This document shows, piece by piece, positions 34,201-43,313 of a stretch of 64,000 nucleotides of DNA. The position numbers and the translations under genes are program-made. The notes beneath the pieces were generated by a model. It searched no databases, was not told where the DNA came from, and saw nothing but the letters and a program-made list of their open reading frames with translations. The stretch's first letter is position 1. Each line of letters starts with the position of its first letter. The DNA is from a bacterium. Its GTDB lineage: Bacteria; Patescibacteriota; Saccharimonadia; Saccharimonadales; UBA4665. Where the stretch lies: contig JAJZNU010000003.1 in assembly GCA_021811625.1 (NCBI GenBank), positions 32,461 to 96,460 of the forward strand, written 5' to 3'.

Positions 34201-35327
34201 CTCCTAACAGTGGAGATGTTATCAACTCTACGACTTATAGTGGAGGGGTAATCACGTATACAAATAGTGAAGTTGCTGATACGCCAGGTACATATACCGT
34301 TACATGGACGTTTAGCGGGAATGGTATTTACTATGACGGAACACCCGGTGACCCGCAACAATCACCACCTACTTGCTCTGGTACGTTCACTGTCGCGAAT
34401 CAGCCATACGTAAGCGTTATCGGCGGTGATGTTCTGGCCGGGAGCGGCATTGAGCCAACCTGCAATTCTAATGCCAGCGCTTTTATTTCGACATGGAACA
34501 ATAACGACTTTTCAGGTATGGATGCTTTAGGATTTAATGCCGGGGCCGGCACCGAATATGCTGCGGAAGCAATGAGTACCATAGATGGATTTGCTACAGA
34601 CCAGTCCCCCGCCTCGGGGCCGGCAGGTAATACGCTAACCTTCGCTAACAGCGGAAGTATACCGCCTAATACAGATTTTCCATCAGGAGGGTCATTCGGC
34701 ACGGTGCCGTGTTCGTATGACTATTACGGGCAGAACAGTAGCATCGCAAACGGCTCGATTGGACCCTACTACGGAAACTTAAGTTCATACGGCTCCCCGG
34801 GAGAGTACCAACTCCTGGGTACTCAGACCTATTCCGCTACGAATCTCTATAGCGGCCAACAGCTTATTCTGTATATCCAGGGAGACGTCTACTTAACCGG
34901 AAATATAACCTATCCAACGGGAGGTCCGAGCCCTAACAAGATGACCTCGCTCCACATGATTGTCCAGGGTAATATATATATCGCACCCAACGTAACCGAG
35001 CTCGACGGTGTCTATGTCGCCGAGCAAAACCCATCTACCGGGCAAGGTGGCACGATTTATACCTGTAGCTTTGATGGTTCTTTCCCCGGTACTTCGACTT
35101 GCGATAGTCAACTTTCAGTCGGTAGCCAGTCGACAGGAGTCGGCGGAAGCTTCGTAGCCAATACGATCAAGTTCTGGCGAACGTATGGCACTATGGCAAG
35201 CGGCTCCACCGTCCCTCACTCTCCAGCGGAGGTCTTTTACTACACGCCATACCTGTGGCTATCGAGGCCCGTAACCCCCATGGCCAATACCTACGATGCC
35301 GTGTCGAACCTGCCGCCTGTCCTTTAA
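31242..35327 (+). CDS. Giant secreted multidomain surface protein
   Basis: 1361 residues. A signal peptide with a hydrophobic core covers about residues 17-36. Residues 45-235 are an unrecognised N-terminal domain with four Cys. An Ig-like region follows (about 250-335). Two homologous modules of about 125 residues come next, starting near 340 and 468; both contain GNKTTATQ, and the second has SRQLWFYLSDNG. A prealbumin/CNA-B-like domain (GYVHENGAPLNGMNV) starts near 615. After a Thr/Pro-rich middle, a conserved-looking C-terminal domain starts near 1057 (VIGGDVLAGSG), with ladder-like strands (YIQGDVYLTGNI, MIVQGNIYIAPNV). No LPxTG or C-terminal anchor is seen. Likely an adhesin or surface-layer component. 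Confidence 0.8.
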   Translation: MSLFRNSYIGKTLRRRSIVYVISGFSLLTVVMLVGGSPSKTYAAYGSMQDYGYFYGNQQTSLADFVLPAIYDGNAYALPDNVDNPSSNTSSMQTAQAFEQFIESYYNQTNSALNQANITNPGYTQQGRVGAAYIILTMLPNITPGSVSVSAVGTGNYIPQWVSLVNYYASNGLVIWGASLQQPSGGVCRNTAYQQDYHDVEDLNLCDYSGHHGIAFLDPTNPTIQDYEIKQSCGNPVGNLQLPPPPTPSISLTAGGVCTTNPNGQLTFQATGYNTGDNVTVTYSSLPTGQSGSQSSSSGPPFGGSFNVTASVSTTFTITATDNVTSATATKTVNLSCGTPSYVNNNYITDSSGNKTTATQTVTPGTGRTVYFYLTDVGTANGTANWNAIMSSATPSDFTFNGNCGPSCGSSPLTVGGGQTLVYAAGVNVTSNASTGDSACFYLTWNGGNGSGNEVCMVVSSSPNQCNPAYSNDNYVGDGSGNKTTATQYLAPGQSRQLWFYLSDNGCAPGTVSSWTAHMVASPGAAPVNFRDYPGGPTSFNVDSGYKSGIPSTEGNPPPNPLYHFGTVNIPSSDTSANNGDSYCFYLLWQNNGSQQNGSNKEVCIVVSTNSHSQVTITGYVHENGAPLNGMNVSACDSGHGGTCSTSNTTGVRGNYSLTLNVGTKYFIMVTNGPPTSGVGADTLTLNNNLSSYWHSDSVFGKEYLIDPVQSSTGGNPTPTGGWNFDYTSPGHTPTGGNNPTTLSCSVAGFTQSNTGKASAPASYTDTYNVTYIDEATNNVVPSSDTHSYKWQYIPGTGWFNGSLTYPSTKTVNATFTGITVKYQFSTSPGPNGTVSTSSPTVDGNGNEDVYFTAGAYYGYDSTTFSATANYTDTQYPTVYISDSNSKPTTTPTVSPVTGTPSQNATITLSGYPGTTLPPCVVNTITPSSAICNPLYTSPGGYIGTGRSFTMSAGESGYQIGPDGMSPPSSALGDHYIVSFSGPGNVTPNSGDVINSTTYSGGVITYTNSEVADTPGTYTVTWTFSGNGIYYDGTPGDPQQSPPTCSGTFTVANQPYVSVIGGDVLAGSGIEPTCNSNASAFISTWNNNDFSGMDALGFNAGAGTEYAAEAMSTIDGFATDQSPASGPAGNTLTFANSGSIPPNTDFPSGGSFGTVPCSYDYYGQNSSIANGSIGPYYGNLSSYGSPGEYQLLGTQTYSATNLYSGQQLILYIQGDVYLTGNITYPTGGPSPNKMTSLHMIVQGNIYIAPNVTELDGVYVAEQNPSTGQGGTIYTCSFDGSFPGTSTCDSQLSVGSQSTGVGGSFVANTIKFWRTYGTMASGSTVPHSPAEVFYYTPYLWLSRPVTPMANTYDAVSNLPPVL

Positions 35328-35406
35328 GAAGTTTAGGTAACTTATCTTTCGATACCAATATAACGCTCTTCGTGCACTACTAATTAACCTAGGCTGAATG
35401 GTACTA

Positions 35407-35436
35407 TTGACTGTTAAAGACCGCTTATGGTTAACT
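35407..35436 (+). promoter_or_regulatory. Promoter of the last surface-island gene
   Basis: TTGACT (35407-35412), 18-nt spacer, TTAACT (35431-35436), followed by an AAAGGATG ribosome site and the ATG at 35467. Confidence 0.4.
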
Positions 35437-35466
35437 TAACTTGTTCAAGCAAGCAAAGGATGTAAT

Positions 35467-36066
35467 ATGGATGATAAAAACCCAAACACCAATCAGGAAA
35501 ACGTAGAAACACCAAACAACCCCACGCCAACCGTGTTCTCCTCATCGACGCCGCCCTCAAGAGGATTGGCCTCCAAGAAGCCCCTTATCATTAGCAGTGG
35601 CGTGCTCATACTACTAATAATACTGGCCTTGGTTCTGACGCTTACCCACAAAACTAGTACTAAACCGGTTGCCAATAGCGCTTCGACCAAGAAATCATTA
35701 ATCACCTCTAACAGCGGTCTAGCGGTTATCAACGCGGTATCGATGATGGATTTTTACACTAAGACCATCAGCAACGACATTACAAGTCCTTCAATCAACC
35801 CGAACATCGGAGGCCAAGCCGCTAAACCTTCCGCCATGCAACCGGATTGCAACAAATTACAGCAAGCGCTTACTGCGGATCAATCCTTAAAGCCGGATAC
35901 TGCCCAGAACACCCAAACGTATTCATTGTTCTTAGCCGACGCCAAGCAAGTCGTAACCGAATGTAACGCCGCCGTGAGTGCTAATCTTAGCAGCGCGACA
36001 ACGACTCAACTGCAGACCGATATTTCAAACATGGGTAATCAAGGAGATCTGGTCAGTGCCAATTAG
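35467..36066 (+). CDS. Single-span membrane protein, unknown
   Basis: 199 residues. The cytoplasmic 37 residues are rich in Asn, Pro and Thr. A transmembrane helix covers about 40-60, and the external part has two Cys and a helical, Gln-rich C-terminal half. The topology resembles the TPR-like protein upstream, suggesting a second envelope partner of the giant protein. No family recognised. It converges with secY. Confidence 0.68.
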   Translation: MDDKNPNTNQENVETPNNPTPTVFSSSTPPSRGLASKKPLIISSGVLILLIILALVLTLTHKTSTKPVANSASTKKSLITSNSGLAVINAVSMMDFYTKTISNDITSPSINPNIGGQAAKPSAMQPDCNKLQQALTADQSLKPDTAQNTQTYSLFLADAKQVVTECNAAVSANLSSATTTQLQTDISNMGNQGDLVSAN

Positions 36067-36136
36067 GACGGTTCGATTTCTCTCTCTATATTGATCAGCA
36101 GCATAAGATTGTGTCTAGTCGATAAAAAGTAGTATG

Positions 36137-37642
36137 TTATGAGCTTTTACGGGAGCGTCGAGGTATCAACCGGAATCGTCGTCGACCCGGCATCAGTGCG
36201 TCGCCACCGGCCTGTGGGTCGTAGAAGAAGTCGCTTTCGCTGTATTGGTCGTATGTAACCATCAAGGCGCGTGACTCAATAGCTCTTAAGGTTTCAAGTG
36301 ACACAGAGACCAAAATAAGAATACTGGTGCCGCCGATGCTTATATTAGCGTTAATGAAGATTTGTCCGATTATGGGCAGTAATGCCAATATCCCTAGACT
36401 AATAGCTCCGAACAAGGTGACGCGATTAACGATACTGCTTAAATATTTCTCGGTTTGGTTTCCGGATCTTACTCCTTCTAAGAACCCACCCTGTTTTTGC
36501 AGGTTTTCGGCTATGTCCTTGGCATTGAAGGTGACGCTCGTATAGAAGAAGGTAAAGACAAATACTAATAAGAAATAGACCACCGGATAGAGGTATGGTT
36601 GCCACCCTCCGGCGGCAAAACTGGCTTTGGTGGGCTGTTGGAACCAAGTAGTTAAGAAAGTGCCGATATGTTGCAAATAAACACTATGGGCGCCATGAAG
36701 CAACTGTCCGACAAAGCTGGGAACGCTTAAGAAGGCCACGGCAAAGATTATCGGGATGACACCAGCGGTTATAAGTTTGACCGGGAGAACGGTTGTTACG
36801 CCTCCGTAAGTCCGGTTCCCCTGGACCCGCTTGGCGTAATGTATAGTTAACCTCCTTGATGCCTCGTTAAGCTTGACGACCGCCCACGTTACCAGGATGA
36901 TCACAGCGGCAATTATAAGGGCGTAGAAGAATTGACGTTCACTGAATGGCAGTTTGACTCCAGCAAGCTTCCAGTGGGCCGCAGCGGGGGCTAGGGCCTT
37001 AAAGACGCTGGCCACCGTCGACGGGAGGCGGCTGACAATACCGACGGTTATAATAAGCGATATACCATTACCAATTCCCTTTTCGGTAATCAGCTCTCCC
37101 AGCCACATCAAAAGCATCGAACCGCCCGAGAGTGAGGCAATCATTAACACCCATTGCAGGAATGAGGTATGGGCGGTAATATCACCGATGCCGCCGATCG
37201 ACTGAGCCGACTGTCTGATCAGGTAAATCTCACCGATCGATTGAATAATGGACAGCGGGAAGGTCAGGATGCGAGTGTATTGGTTAATCCGTTTCTGGCC
37301 CGATTCTCCCTCTTTTTGCATTGCCTCCAGCTTGGGTATGGCTTTGGTGAGCAACTGCATGATGATCGAGGCGTTAATATATGGCCCCAACCCGGCTAGC
37401 ATAATCGAGAAATTCGCTAAGGCGCCGCCGGAAATAACGTTCATGAAACTCAAGAACTGCGAGTTTTGTCCGGCCGTAGAATTAAATAAGTTAGTCAGCA
37501 GCTGTTTTAGAGTTGCGGGATTGCTGAGCGGCACCGGGATATGGCTCATAATCCGAAACGCCAGCAGCATACCAAGCACCGCCAGTATGCGCTTTCGCAT
37601 ATCGGCGTTCTTGAATGATTTCCAGATCGTTTTCCAGCTCAT
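36137..37642 (-). CDS. secY: Preprotein translocase channel SecY
   Basis: 501 residues, ten transmembrane helices as in all SecY. The start HIPVPLSNP plug region, the GIGNGISLIITVGI segment and the cytoplasmic loop RRLTIHYAKRV are well kept. It is about 60 residues longer than E. coli SecY, with extra length in a periplasmic loop and a basic C-terminal tail ending RRFRLIPRRSRKSS. Adjacent to rplO as usual, but adk and map do not follow. Confidence 0.95.
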   Translation of the reverse strand: MSWKTIWKSFKNADMRKRILAVLGMLLAFRIMSHIPVPLSNPATLKQLLTNLFNSTAGQNSQFLSFMNVISGGALANFSIMLAGLGPYINASIIMQLLTKAIPKLEAMQKEGESGQKRINQYTRILTFPLSIIQSIGEIYLIRQSAQSIGGIGDITAHTSFLQWVLMIASLSGGSMLLMWLGELITEKGIGNGISLIITVGIVSRLPSTVASVFKALAPAAAHWKLAGVKLPFSERQFFYALIIAAVIILVTWAVVKLNEASRRLTIHYAKRVQGNRTYGGVTTVLPVKLITAGVIPIIFAVAFLSVPSFVGQLLHGAHSVYLQHIGTFLTTWFQQPTKASFAAGGWQPYLYPVVYFLLVFVFTFFYTSVTFNAKDIAENLQKQGGFLEGVRSGNQTEKYLSSIVNRVTLFGAISLGILALLPIIGQIFINANISIGGTSILILVSVSLETLRAIESRALMVTYDQYSESDFFYDPQAGGDALMPGRRRFRLIPRRSRKSS

Positions 37643-37702
37643 GATTCCCTCAGTTTTCCACCCGGTTTTTCTGAATTGTCCACCCTAAAAAGTATACCCT
37701 AA

Positions 37703-38188
37703 CTAGCGTTTTTTATCTTTAGTTTCAGTCTTGGTAGTGGAGCGTTTCAGCCGATCAACACTTTTAAAGGTCCCGCCGGCTTTGGTTATTTGATCAATAA
37801 CCTGTTTGCTGGCGCCGTTTAACTCGATAGTGAACTTTTTGTTGATCTTTTCACGTTTAAAAACTACTTTAACGTTCTCAAACTGATGCTCAATCAATCC
37901 GGCTTCAGACAGGGTCTCGGCAGTAATATGGTCGTTCTTAAGCTGATTTAGCTGATAAGAATATATGACTGTCGGTTTGGTACGTTTAGAAGTAAAGCCG
38001 GGTAGTTTAGGTAAGGCCTGCATGAGCGGGTTCTGGCCGCCGGAAAATCCCGGGCGCCTCGAAGATCCGGTCCGGGCTTTTTGACCCTTTGTTCCGCGGC
38101 CGGCTGTTTTACCTTGTCCGGCAGCGATACCTCGGCCCACGCGGCGGGCGGATTTGTTGGATATGACTTCTAGCTCGTTATACTTCAT
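37703..38188 (-). CDS. rplO: 50S ribosomal protein L15
   Basis: 161 residues. N-terminal [25 protein letters not shown] and [19 protein letters not shown] are the signature. The C-terminal basic tail is slightly extended. Its ATG overlaps the rpsE stop by 4 nt, leaving no room for rpmD (L30). Confidence 0.97.
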   Translation of the reverse strand: MKYNELEVISNKSARRVGRGIAAGQGKTAGRGTKGQKARTGSSRRPGFSGGQNPLMQALPKLPGFTSKRTKPTVIYSYQLNQLKNDHITAETLSEAGLIEHQFENVKVVFKREKINKKFTIELNGASKQVIDQITKAGGTFKSVDRLKRSTTKTETKDKKR

Positions 38189-38814
38189 GATTTTTTCCCT
38201 TTGGTGACTTTCTTAGCTGGAGCCGGTTTAGCCTTGGCTTTGACTTCTTCTGAGGGAGCTGCGCTTTCCACCGCTTTGGCTGGTTCAGCGACTTTGCCAG
38301 GAGTCTTTTTGGCCCTGGTAGTCCAGCTGGAGGCCGGTTTAATTGACGTCAGAGCATTGATGGTGGCGTAAGCGGTGTTGGTCTTGTTCGAGGAACCCAG
38401 TGACTTGCTAAGAGCGTTGCTGACCCCAGCTACCTCTAGAATCGTGCGAACTACCCCGCCGGCAATAAGACCCGTACCGGGACTGGCCGGTTTTACCAGT
38501 ATAAAAGCTCCGCCGACTTTAGCTTGAGCCTCGTGCGGCAGCGTACCTTTGTATAGGGACAACTTGACCATCTGTTTCTTAGCAACTTCGGTGGCTTTGG
38601 TGACTGCCGAGGTGACGTCCGCACCCTTGGATAGACCGATACCAACCTTACCTTTGTGATCACCGGCGACGACTAGAGCCCGGAAGCGGAAGCGGCGGCC
38701 ACCCTTGACGACGCGGGCAACTCGGTCAATATTAACCACCCGCTCGTCAAACTGTTTCGGTTCGGCGTTAAGCGGTGAGCGACGGTTATGCATATCTGTT
38801 TGACTACCGGGCAT
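38185..38814 (-). CDS. rpsE: 30S ribosomal protein S5
   Basis: 209 residues; E. coli S5 has 167. Core: [30 protein letters not shown] and the [19 protein letters not shown] block. The extra 40 residues are a C-terminal Lys/Ala/Pro-rich tail. An AAGGAG site stands 6 nt before the ATG. Confidence 0.97.
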   Translation of the reverse strand: MPGSQTDMHNRRSPLNAEPKQFDERVVNIDRVARVVKGGRRFRFRALVVAGDHKGKVGIGLSKGADVTSAVTKATEVAKKQMVKLSLYKGTLPHEAQAKVGGAFILVKPASPGTGLIAGGVVRTILEVAGVSNALSKSLGSSNKTNTAYATINALTSIKPASSWTTRAKKTPGKVAEPAKAVESAAPSEEVKAKAKPAPAKKVTKGKKS

Positions 38815-38850
38815 AATTTACTCCTTGACTTAGTTGTTGTCGTTTCATGA

Positions 38851-39216
38851 TTAGAACTTCAACCCTCCTTCACGAGCGGCATCAGCCAAAGCCTTCAGCC
38901 GACCGTGATACAGTTTCGGTCCGCGGTCAAAAACAACACTATCTATCTTGATGGCCTTGGCCTTTTTGGCCACTTCGCTACCGATAGCTTTGGCTTTATC
39001 GGTCATTGTGCCTTTAACGGCGCCAGGTACCTTCGTCCCCACGCTACTCAAATACAGCAACGTTTGGCCGACGTCGTCGTTAATTAACTGAGCGGTTATA
39101 TGACGATTGCTGATATGCACACTTAACCGGGGGCGCGTCGCCGTACCGAAAATATTAGACCGGGTTCGCTTGGTGCGCAGTTCTCGATTCTTAATGGTAA
39201 TTTTTAGTCTGTTCAT
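38851..39216 (-). CDS. rplR: 50S ribosomal protein L18
   Basis: 121 residues, standard size. It binds 5S rRNA. RPRLSVHISNRHITAQLINDD and the ending VVFDRGPKLYHGRLKALADAAREGGLKF-type block identify it. It lies 4 nt after rplF. Confidence 0.97.
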   Translation of the reverse strand: MNRLKITIKNRELRTKRTRSNIFGTATRPRLSVHISNRHITAQLINDDVGQTLLYLSSVGTKVPGAVKGTMTDKAKAIGSEVAKKAKAIKIDSVVFDRGPKLYHGRLKALADAAREGGLKF

Positions 39217-39220
39217 GATT

Positions 39221-39760
39221 TTACTTATCCTTGCCTGATTTACCGCTTTTACGGATTATACGCTCACCGACATATTTTATACCTTTACCCTTGTACGGCT
39301 CCGGTTTCTTCAGCGAACGGATGTCGGCAGTGACCTGTCCGACCAATTGTTTGTCGATGCCGCTGATCGTGATGATGTTCTGCTCGACACTGGCCGTAAT
39401 GGAGGGCGGAAGAGTGTAATTAACGTCGTGCGAAAAGCCGATATTGAATCTGAGGGCGTTACCGCTGAGCGCCACCCGATAGCCGACGCCGTTAATTTCC
39501 AACTGCTTGTTAAATCCCCGGCTAACACCGGTTACCATATTATCCAGTAGTGAGCGCATCAGACCATGCTTGGCGCGGGTGGTGCGTTCGTCGTTCAAAC
39601 AACTAACTATCAGCGTATCGCCGTCCTGGGTGACGCTGATATTCGGCATACTAAACTGCGATAGACTACCTTTGGGGCCGTTGACGGTTATTTTATCCGC
39701 ATCGATCTGCACGGCGACACCGGAGGGGAGCTTGATGGGCATCTTGCCAATACGACTCAT
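39221..39760 (-). CDS. rplF: 50S ribosomal protein L6
   Basis: 179 residues, two tandem alpha/beta domains. MSRIGKMPIKLPSGV opens it, and the C-terminal signature is PEPYKGKGIKYVGERIIRK-like (about 152-170). Located between rpsH and rplR in the normal spc order. Confidence 0.97.
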   Translation of the reverse strand: MSRIGKMPIKLPSGVAVQIDADKITVNGPKGSLSQFSMPNISVTQDGDTLIVSCLNDERTTRAKHGLMRSLLDNMVTGVSRGFNKQLEINGVGYRVALSGNALRFNIGFSHDVNYTLPPSITASVEQNIITISGIDKQLVGQVTADIRSLKKPEPYKGKGIKYVGERIIRKSGKSGKDK

Positions 39761-39818
39761 GAGTTTTCTCCTTGAGCCGTCGGTAGCGATGGAATGTTAT
39801 TCAGGTAATGTTTCATAA

Positions 39819-40214
39819 TTAATACACCTTACAGATTAATTCCCCGCCAATGCCTTCGGTTTTAGCTTGATCACCGCTCATAACTCCTTTGGAGGTAGAG
39901 ATAATGACCACGCCGCGCCCGCTCTTGATAACCGGTATCTCGCTGGCTGAGGTATACATCCGGCGTCCGGGCTTGCTTAGCCTGACGATTTCCGTAATTC
40001 CTAAACCGTTCTGCGACAAACCCAGAACTAAGGTTTTGCCGACACTAGCGTCGACAACCTTTACGCTGCTGATATAGCGCGAAGATTTTAGCAGTTCGGC
40101 GATTGACTGTTTCAGTTTTGAATATGGTAGGTTGACCTCGTCCTTACCCACAGCCGCAGCGTTGCGGATACGGGTTAACATGTCGGCTATCGGATCTGTA
40201 GATACTTGACTCAT
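39819..40214 (-). CDS. rpsH: 30S ribosomal protein S8
   Basis: 131 residues from the ATG at 40214 (MSQVSTDPIADMLTRIRNA). A longer in-frame start overlapping rpsN is not needed. The C-terminal SKGVMSGDQAKTEGIGGELICKVY is the S8 signature region. S8 can repress the spc operon in E. coli; no mimic site was checked here. Confidence 0.96.
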   Translation of the reverse strand: MSQVSTDPIADMLTRIRNAAAVGKDEVNLPYSKLKQSIAELLKSSRYISSVKVVDASVGKTLVLGLSQNGLGITEIVRLSKPGRRMYTSASEIPVIKSGRGVVIISTSKGVMSGDQAKTEGIGGELICKVY

Positions 40215-40231
40215 AATTACTCCTTCTTCTC

Positions 40232-40501
40232 CTACCAACTGGATTTCGTTACACCGGGAATTTCGCCTTTTGAGGCGTGCTCGCGGAAGCTGATTCGCGA
40301 TAGACCGAACTGACGCATATAGCCGCGCGATCGACCGGTTTCGCTACAGCGGTTCTTACGACGTGTGGGGCTGGAGTTCCGGGGCAGTTTATATAGACCC
40401 TCGAGATCTCCGAGTTCCTTCAACTCGCGGCGTTTGGCGCTATAGCGCTCGAACATTTTCAGCCGCTTCTCGTCCCGATTAATACTAGATTTCTTAGCCA
40501 T
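40232..40501 (-). CDS. rpsN: 30S ribosomal protein S14, Cys-free form
   Basis: 89 residues. The core [35 protein letters not shown] matches the zinc-free S14 type; only one Cys remains. Length lies between the short zinc form (61) and the long form (about 100). It lies 2 nt after rplE. Confidence 0.96.
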   Translation of the reverse strand: MAKKSSINRDEKRLKMFERYSAKRRELKELGDLEGLYKLPRNSSPTRRKNRCSETGRSRGYMRQFGLSRISFREHASKGEIPGVTKSSW

Positions 40502-40503
40502 AA

Positions 40504-41079
40504 CTACTTACTCTCCTTCTCAAATGGCATTCCTAATTTTTCCAGCAAAAGTCTGGAATGGGTCGGACCCTTACCTCTAATGACAAATATAGCTTGCAGG
40601 CCGTGCGCCGGGCTGGTTTCCTCGAAGCTTAGTTCCGGGAATACCGACTGATCGACAAGACCGAGCGAATAATTGCCGCTTTTATCAAAAGCCTTGACAC
40701 TGGTACCGTGGAAGTCACGCAGTCTTGGCAGTACGATGTTTATGAGGCGGTCGGCGAACTCGTACATACGCTCGCCGCGAAGGGTGACTTTCAGTCCGAT
40801 CTTGTTACCTTCTCGAAGCTTAAAGCTGGCAATAGACTTCTTGGCTACGGTGGTGACGGGTGATTGTCCGGTGACTTTTTTGACGGTATTTATGGCCGTT
40901 TCCATGAGCTTTTTGTCGTCTTTGGCCTGTCCGAGTCCGACGTTCAAGACTATTTTTTCCAGTCGCGGCACCTCGTGGACATTCTTAAGCTTAAGCTCGT
41001 CTTTTAGCTCAACGCGGAGCTTCTCATCGTAGAGCGCCATTAATCGCGGCCGGTTGGTAGCTAGGTTATTTGTCGGCAT
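40504..41079 (-). CDS. rplE: 50S ribosomal protein L5
   Basis: 191 residues. [16 protein letters not shown], the [21 protein letters not shown] loop and [17 protein letters not shown] identify it. Binds 5S rRNA and P-site tRNA. It overlaps rplX by 14 nt. Confidence 0.97.
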   Translation of the reverse strand: MPTNNLATNRPRLMALYDEKLRVELKDELKLKNVHEVPRLEKIVLNVGLGQAKDDKKLMETAINTVKKVTGQSPVTTVAKKSIASFKLREGNKIGLKVTLRGERMYEFADRLINIVLPRLRDFHGTSVKAFDKSGNYSLGLVDQSVFPELSFEETSPAHGLQAIFVIRGKGPTHSRLLLEKLGMPFEKESK

Positions 41080-41410
41080 GGGTGGTTACCTCTTTCTTGC
41101 TCCCGGCGTAAACGCGAACCTTCTTGCCGTCACTGTTAATATGACTGGCCAGGCGGGAAGCTTTCTTGGTTGTCGGATTATACAGCCCAACCTTGCTGAC
41201 CCAGATTGGTTTGGTGATTTCCTTGATACCGCCGGTCTGCGTCTTGGTAGCTTTTACATGGCGCTTAACTATATTAACGCCCTCGACGGTTACTTTATTA
41301 AGCCGGGGGTGGACTAACAGGACTTTTCCGGTAACACCCTTGTACTTACCGCTTCTCACGACCACTTTGTCGCCTTTTTTCAATTTAATTTTGTAAGCAG
41401 TTGTGTTCAT
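41066..41410 (-). CDS. rplX: 50S ribosomal protein L24
   Basis: 114 residues with the KOW motif [23 protein letters not shown] near the start, then [12 protein letters not shown]. Its ATG overlaps the rplN stop by 4 nt. Confidence 0.96.
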   Translation of the reverse strand: MNTTAYKIKLKKGDKVVVRSGKYKGVTGKVLLVHPRLNKVTVEGVNIVKRHVKATKTQTGGIKEITKPIWVSKVGLYNPTTKKASRLASHINSDGKKVRVYAGSKKEVTTHADK

Positions 41411-41775
41411 AGTACCTCCGGAGCCAAACTTATGATTCTGGAATGACCAAGGTCGCGCAGCTCTCTAGGAACCGGACCAAAAATACGAGTCGCTTTGGGC
41501 AACTTGTCATCCCCGATAATTACGGCAGCATTGTCGTCAAAGCGGATCGTCGAACCGTCCGGCCGGCGGATAGCGTCCCTGGTCCGGACGACGACGGCCT
41601 TGACGACCGATTTTTTCTTAACCGTACCGTTAGGGTTGGCGTCCTTAACGGTAGCGACGATAACGTCACCGACTCTAGCGTAACGACGACGGGTACCACC
41701 CAGTACACGGATGCAGAGGATTTCCTTAGCTCCGGAATTGTCGCAGACGACTAGTCTTGTTTCTTGCTGGATCAT
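41407..41775 (-). CDS. rplN: 50S ribosomal protein L14
   Basis: 122 residues, nearly invariant length. It starts [18 protein letters not shown] and shows [27 protein letters not shown] and the ending [12 protein letters not shown]. It overlaps rpsQ by 4 nt. Confidence 0.98.
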   Translation of the reverse strand: MIQQETRLVVCDNSGAKEILCIRVLGGTRRRYARVGDVIVATVKDANPNGTVKKKSVVKAVVVRTRDAIRRPDGSTIRFDDNAAVIIGDDKLPKATRIFGPVPRELRDLGHSRIISLAPEVL

Positions 41776-42059
41776 GCTTGTTCCTCGGTTTCGACGGCCT
41801 TAATGTCTTCCACTTTAAGGATCGGCCGCTCAATGATTTTCTCTAAACGATGGTGTTTGTGACGGCTTAACGGTCGAGTCTCGATAATAGACACTTTGTC
41901 TCCCACCTCGGCCTCATTTTTCGGGTCGTGGGCTAAGAACTTGTGGCTGACGAGATACTTTTTGCGGTATAACGGATGTGTCTTGCGGTCATTAACGGTC
42001 ACAACGATAGTTTTATCGCCTTTATTGGAAGTGACGGTGCCGATTAGTGATTTTGCCAT
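41772..42059 (-). CDS. rpsQ: 30S ribosomal protein S17
   Basis: 95 residues from the ATG at 42059, 1 nt after the rpmC stop. [39 protein letters not shown] and [20 protein letters not shown] are typical. A short acidic tail extends it by about ten residues. Confidence 0.96.
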   Translation of the reverse strand: MAKSLIGTVTSNKGDKTIVVTVNDRKTHPLYRKKYLVSHKFLAHDPKNEAEVGDKVSIIETRPLSRHKHHRLEKIIERPILKVEDIKAVETEEQA

Positions 42060-42060
42060 A

Positions 42061-42261
42061 TTACATGCTCTCCTTTTGTAATTGTTCGCCAAGGATTGTT
42101 AAAACTCGGGCCAAATCACGCCGTTTAGTACGCGCCAGGCGGACATTACTTACTTCACCTTGCCGGATGCGGCGTCTCAGCTCGGCGATCTCATCACGGA
42201 GTTTAACGCTTTCTTCGGTCAGCTGTTCGGTGCTTAACTTGCGGATCTCGACGACTTTCAT
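42061..42261 (-). CDS. rpmC: 50S ribosomal protein L29
   Basis: 66 residues from the ATG at 42261, which overlaps the rplP stop as TGATG and follows a GGAGG site 7 nt upstream. Two helices with ELRRRIRQGEV and VRLARTKRRDLARVLTIL mark the family. Confidence 0.95.
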   Translation of the reverse strand: MKVVEIRKLSTEQLTEESVKLRDEIAELRRRIRQGEVSNVRLARTKRRDLARVLTILGEQLQKESM

Positions 42262-42674
42262 CACACTTCCTCCCGACGGATAAACCGGGTCTTAATAGGT
42301 AGTTTATTGCCGGCTAAACGCATAGCTTCTCTGGCAATATCTTCGCTGACACCTTGCATCTCAAAGAGTACCGTGCCGGGCCGGACTTTGGCGACAAAAA
42401 ATTCCGGGCTCCCTTTGCCGCTGCCCATTTTGACATCAAGCGGCTTGCGGGTGACAGGAGTATGCGGGAAAATCCGGATCCAGATCTTACCACCCCGTTT
42501 AATGTAGCGCGTCATGGCCTGACGGGCGGCCTCGATTTGGCGAGCGGTGATTCGTTCGTTGTCGAGCGATTGTAGAGCAAACTCTCCGTAAGCGATATAG
42601 TTACCGCTGGTGGCGACACCGCGAATACGGCCTTTTCTAACTTTGCGAAATTTGGTACGGCTAGGCATCAACAT
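42261..42674 (-). CDS. rplP: 50S ribosomal protein L16
   Basis: 137 residues. The first ATG is used because AAGGA stands 6 nt before it, giving the family start [45 protein letters not shown] is diagnostic (about 62-90). Confidence 0.97.
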   Translation of the reverse strand: MLMPSRTKFRKVRKGRIRGVATSGNYIAYGEFALQSLDNERITARQIEAARQAMTRYIKRGGKIWIRIFPHTPVTRKPLDVKMGSGKGSPEFFVAKVRPGTVLFEMQGVSEDIAREAMRLAGNKLPIKTRFIRREEV

Positions 42675-42683
42675 AATAAGTCC

Positions 42684-43313
42684 TTAAGCTGCCTCTCCTT
42701 TATATATCCAAACCTTGACACCGATAATGCCGGCGGCAGTTTTAGCCGGTACGTAGGCATAGTCGATATTGGCTCTGATGGTGTGAAGCGGAATCGATCC
42801 GGCTACTTCTTTCTCGCGCCTGGACATCTCAGCCCCGTTTAATCGTCCGGAAACCTGGATACGAATACCTTGGGCCCCGGCTCGCATCGAAGCGGCGGAC
42901 GCCGATTTGATGGCCCGGCGGAAATTCATCCGTCGCTCCAGTTGGTGGGCGATATTCTCGGCGACTAACTTGGCATACAAGTCGGATTTTTTAACCTCGT
43001 CAATATTGACTCTTACCGGAACACCGTAAATTTTCTCAACAGCGTCTTTCAGCTCTTGAGCCCCGCTGCCGCCGCGACCAATAACGACGCCGGCTTTGGC
43101 GGTCATGATGTTAATCGTGACCAGATTAGGTGATCTTTCGATATCTACTTTGTTAATAGCCGCTCTGGAGCCAAGACGGGTTTGAATCAGTCTTCGGACA
43201 TCAAGATCGTTTTTCAGGTACTTGGCATAGTCTCGGCGGTTGACGAACCACTTGCTGCGCCAATCCTTATTGAGCTGCAGGCGCATTGATATGGGATTAA
43301 CTTTTTGGCCCAT
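42684..43313 (-). CDS. rpsC: 30S ribosomal protein S3
   Basis: 209 residues; shorter than E. coli S3 at the C-terminus. GQKVNPISMRL starts it. The KH domain has VVIGRGGSGAQELKDAVEK, and the C-terminal domain has GAQGIRIQVSGRLNGAEM. Its ATG overlaps the rplV stop by 1 nt. Confidence 0.97.
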   Translation of the reverse strand: MGQKVNPISMRLQLNKDWRSKWFVNRRDYAKYLKNDLDVRRLIQTRLGSRAAINKVDIERSPNLVTINIMTAKAGVVIGRGGSGAQELKDAVEKIYGVPVRVNIDEVKKSDLYAKLVAENIAHQLERRMNFRRAIKSASAASMRAGAQGIRIQVSGRLNGAEMSRREKEVAGSIPLHTIRANIDYAYVPAKTAAGIIGVKVWIYKGEAA

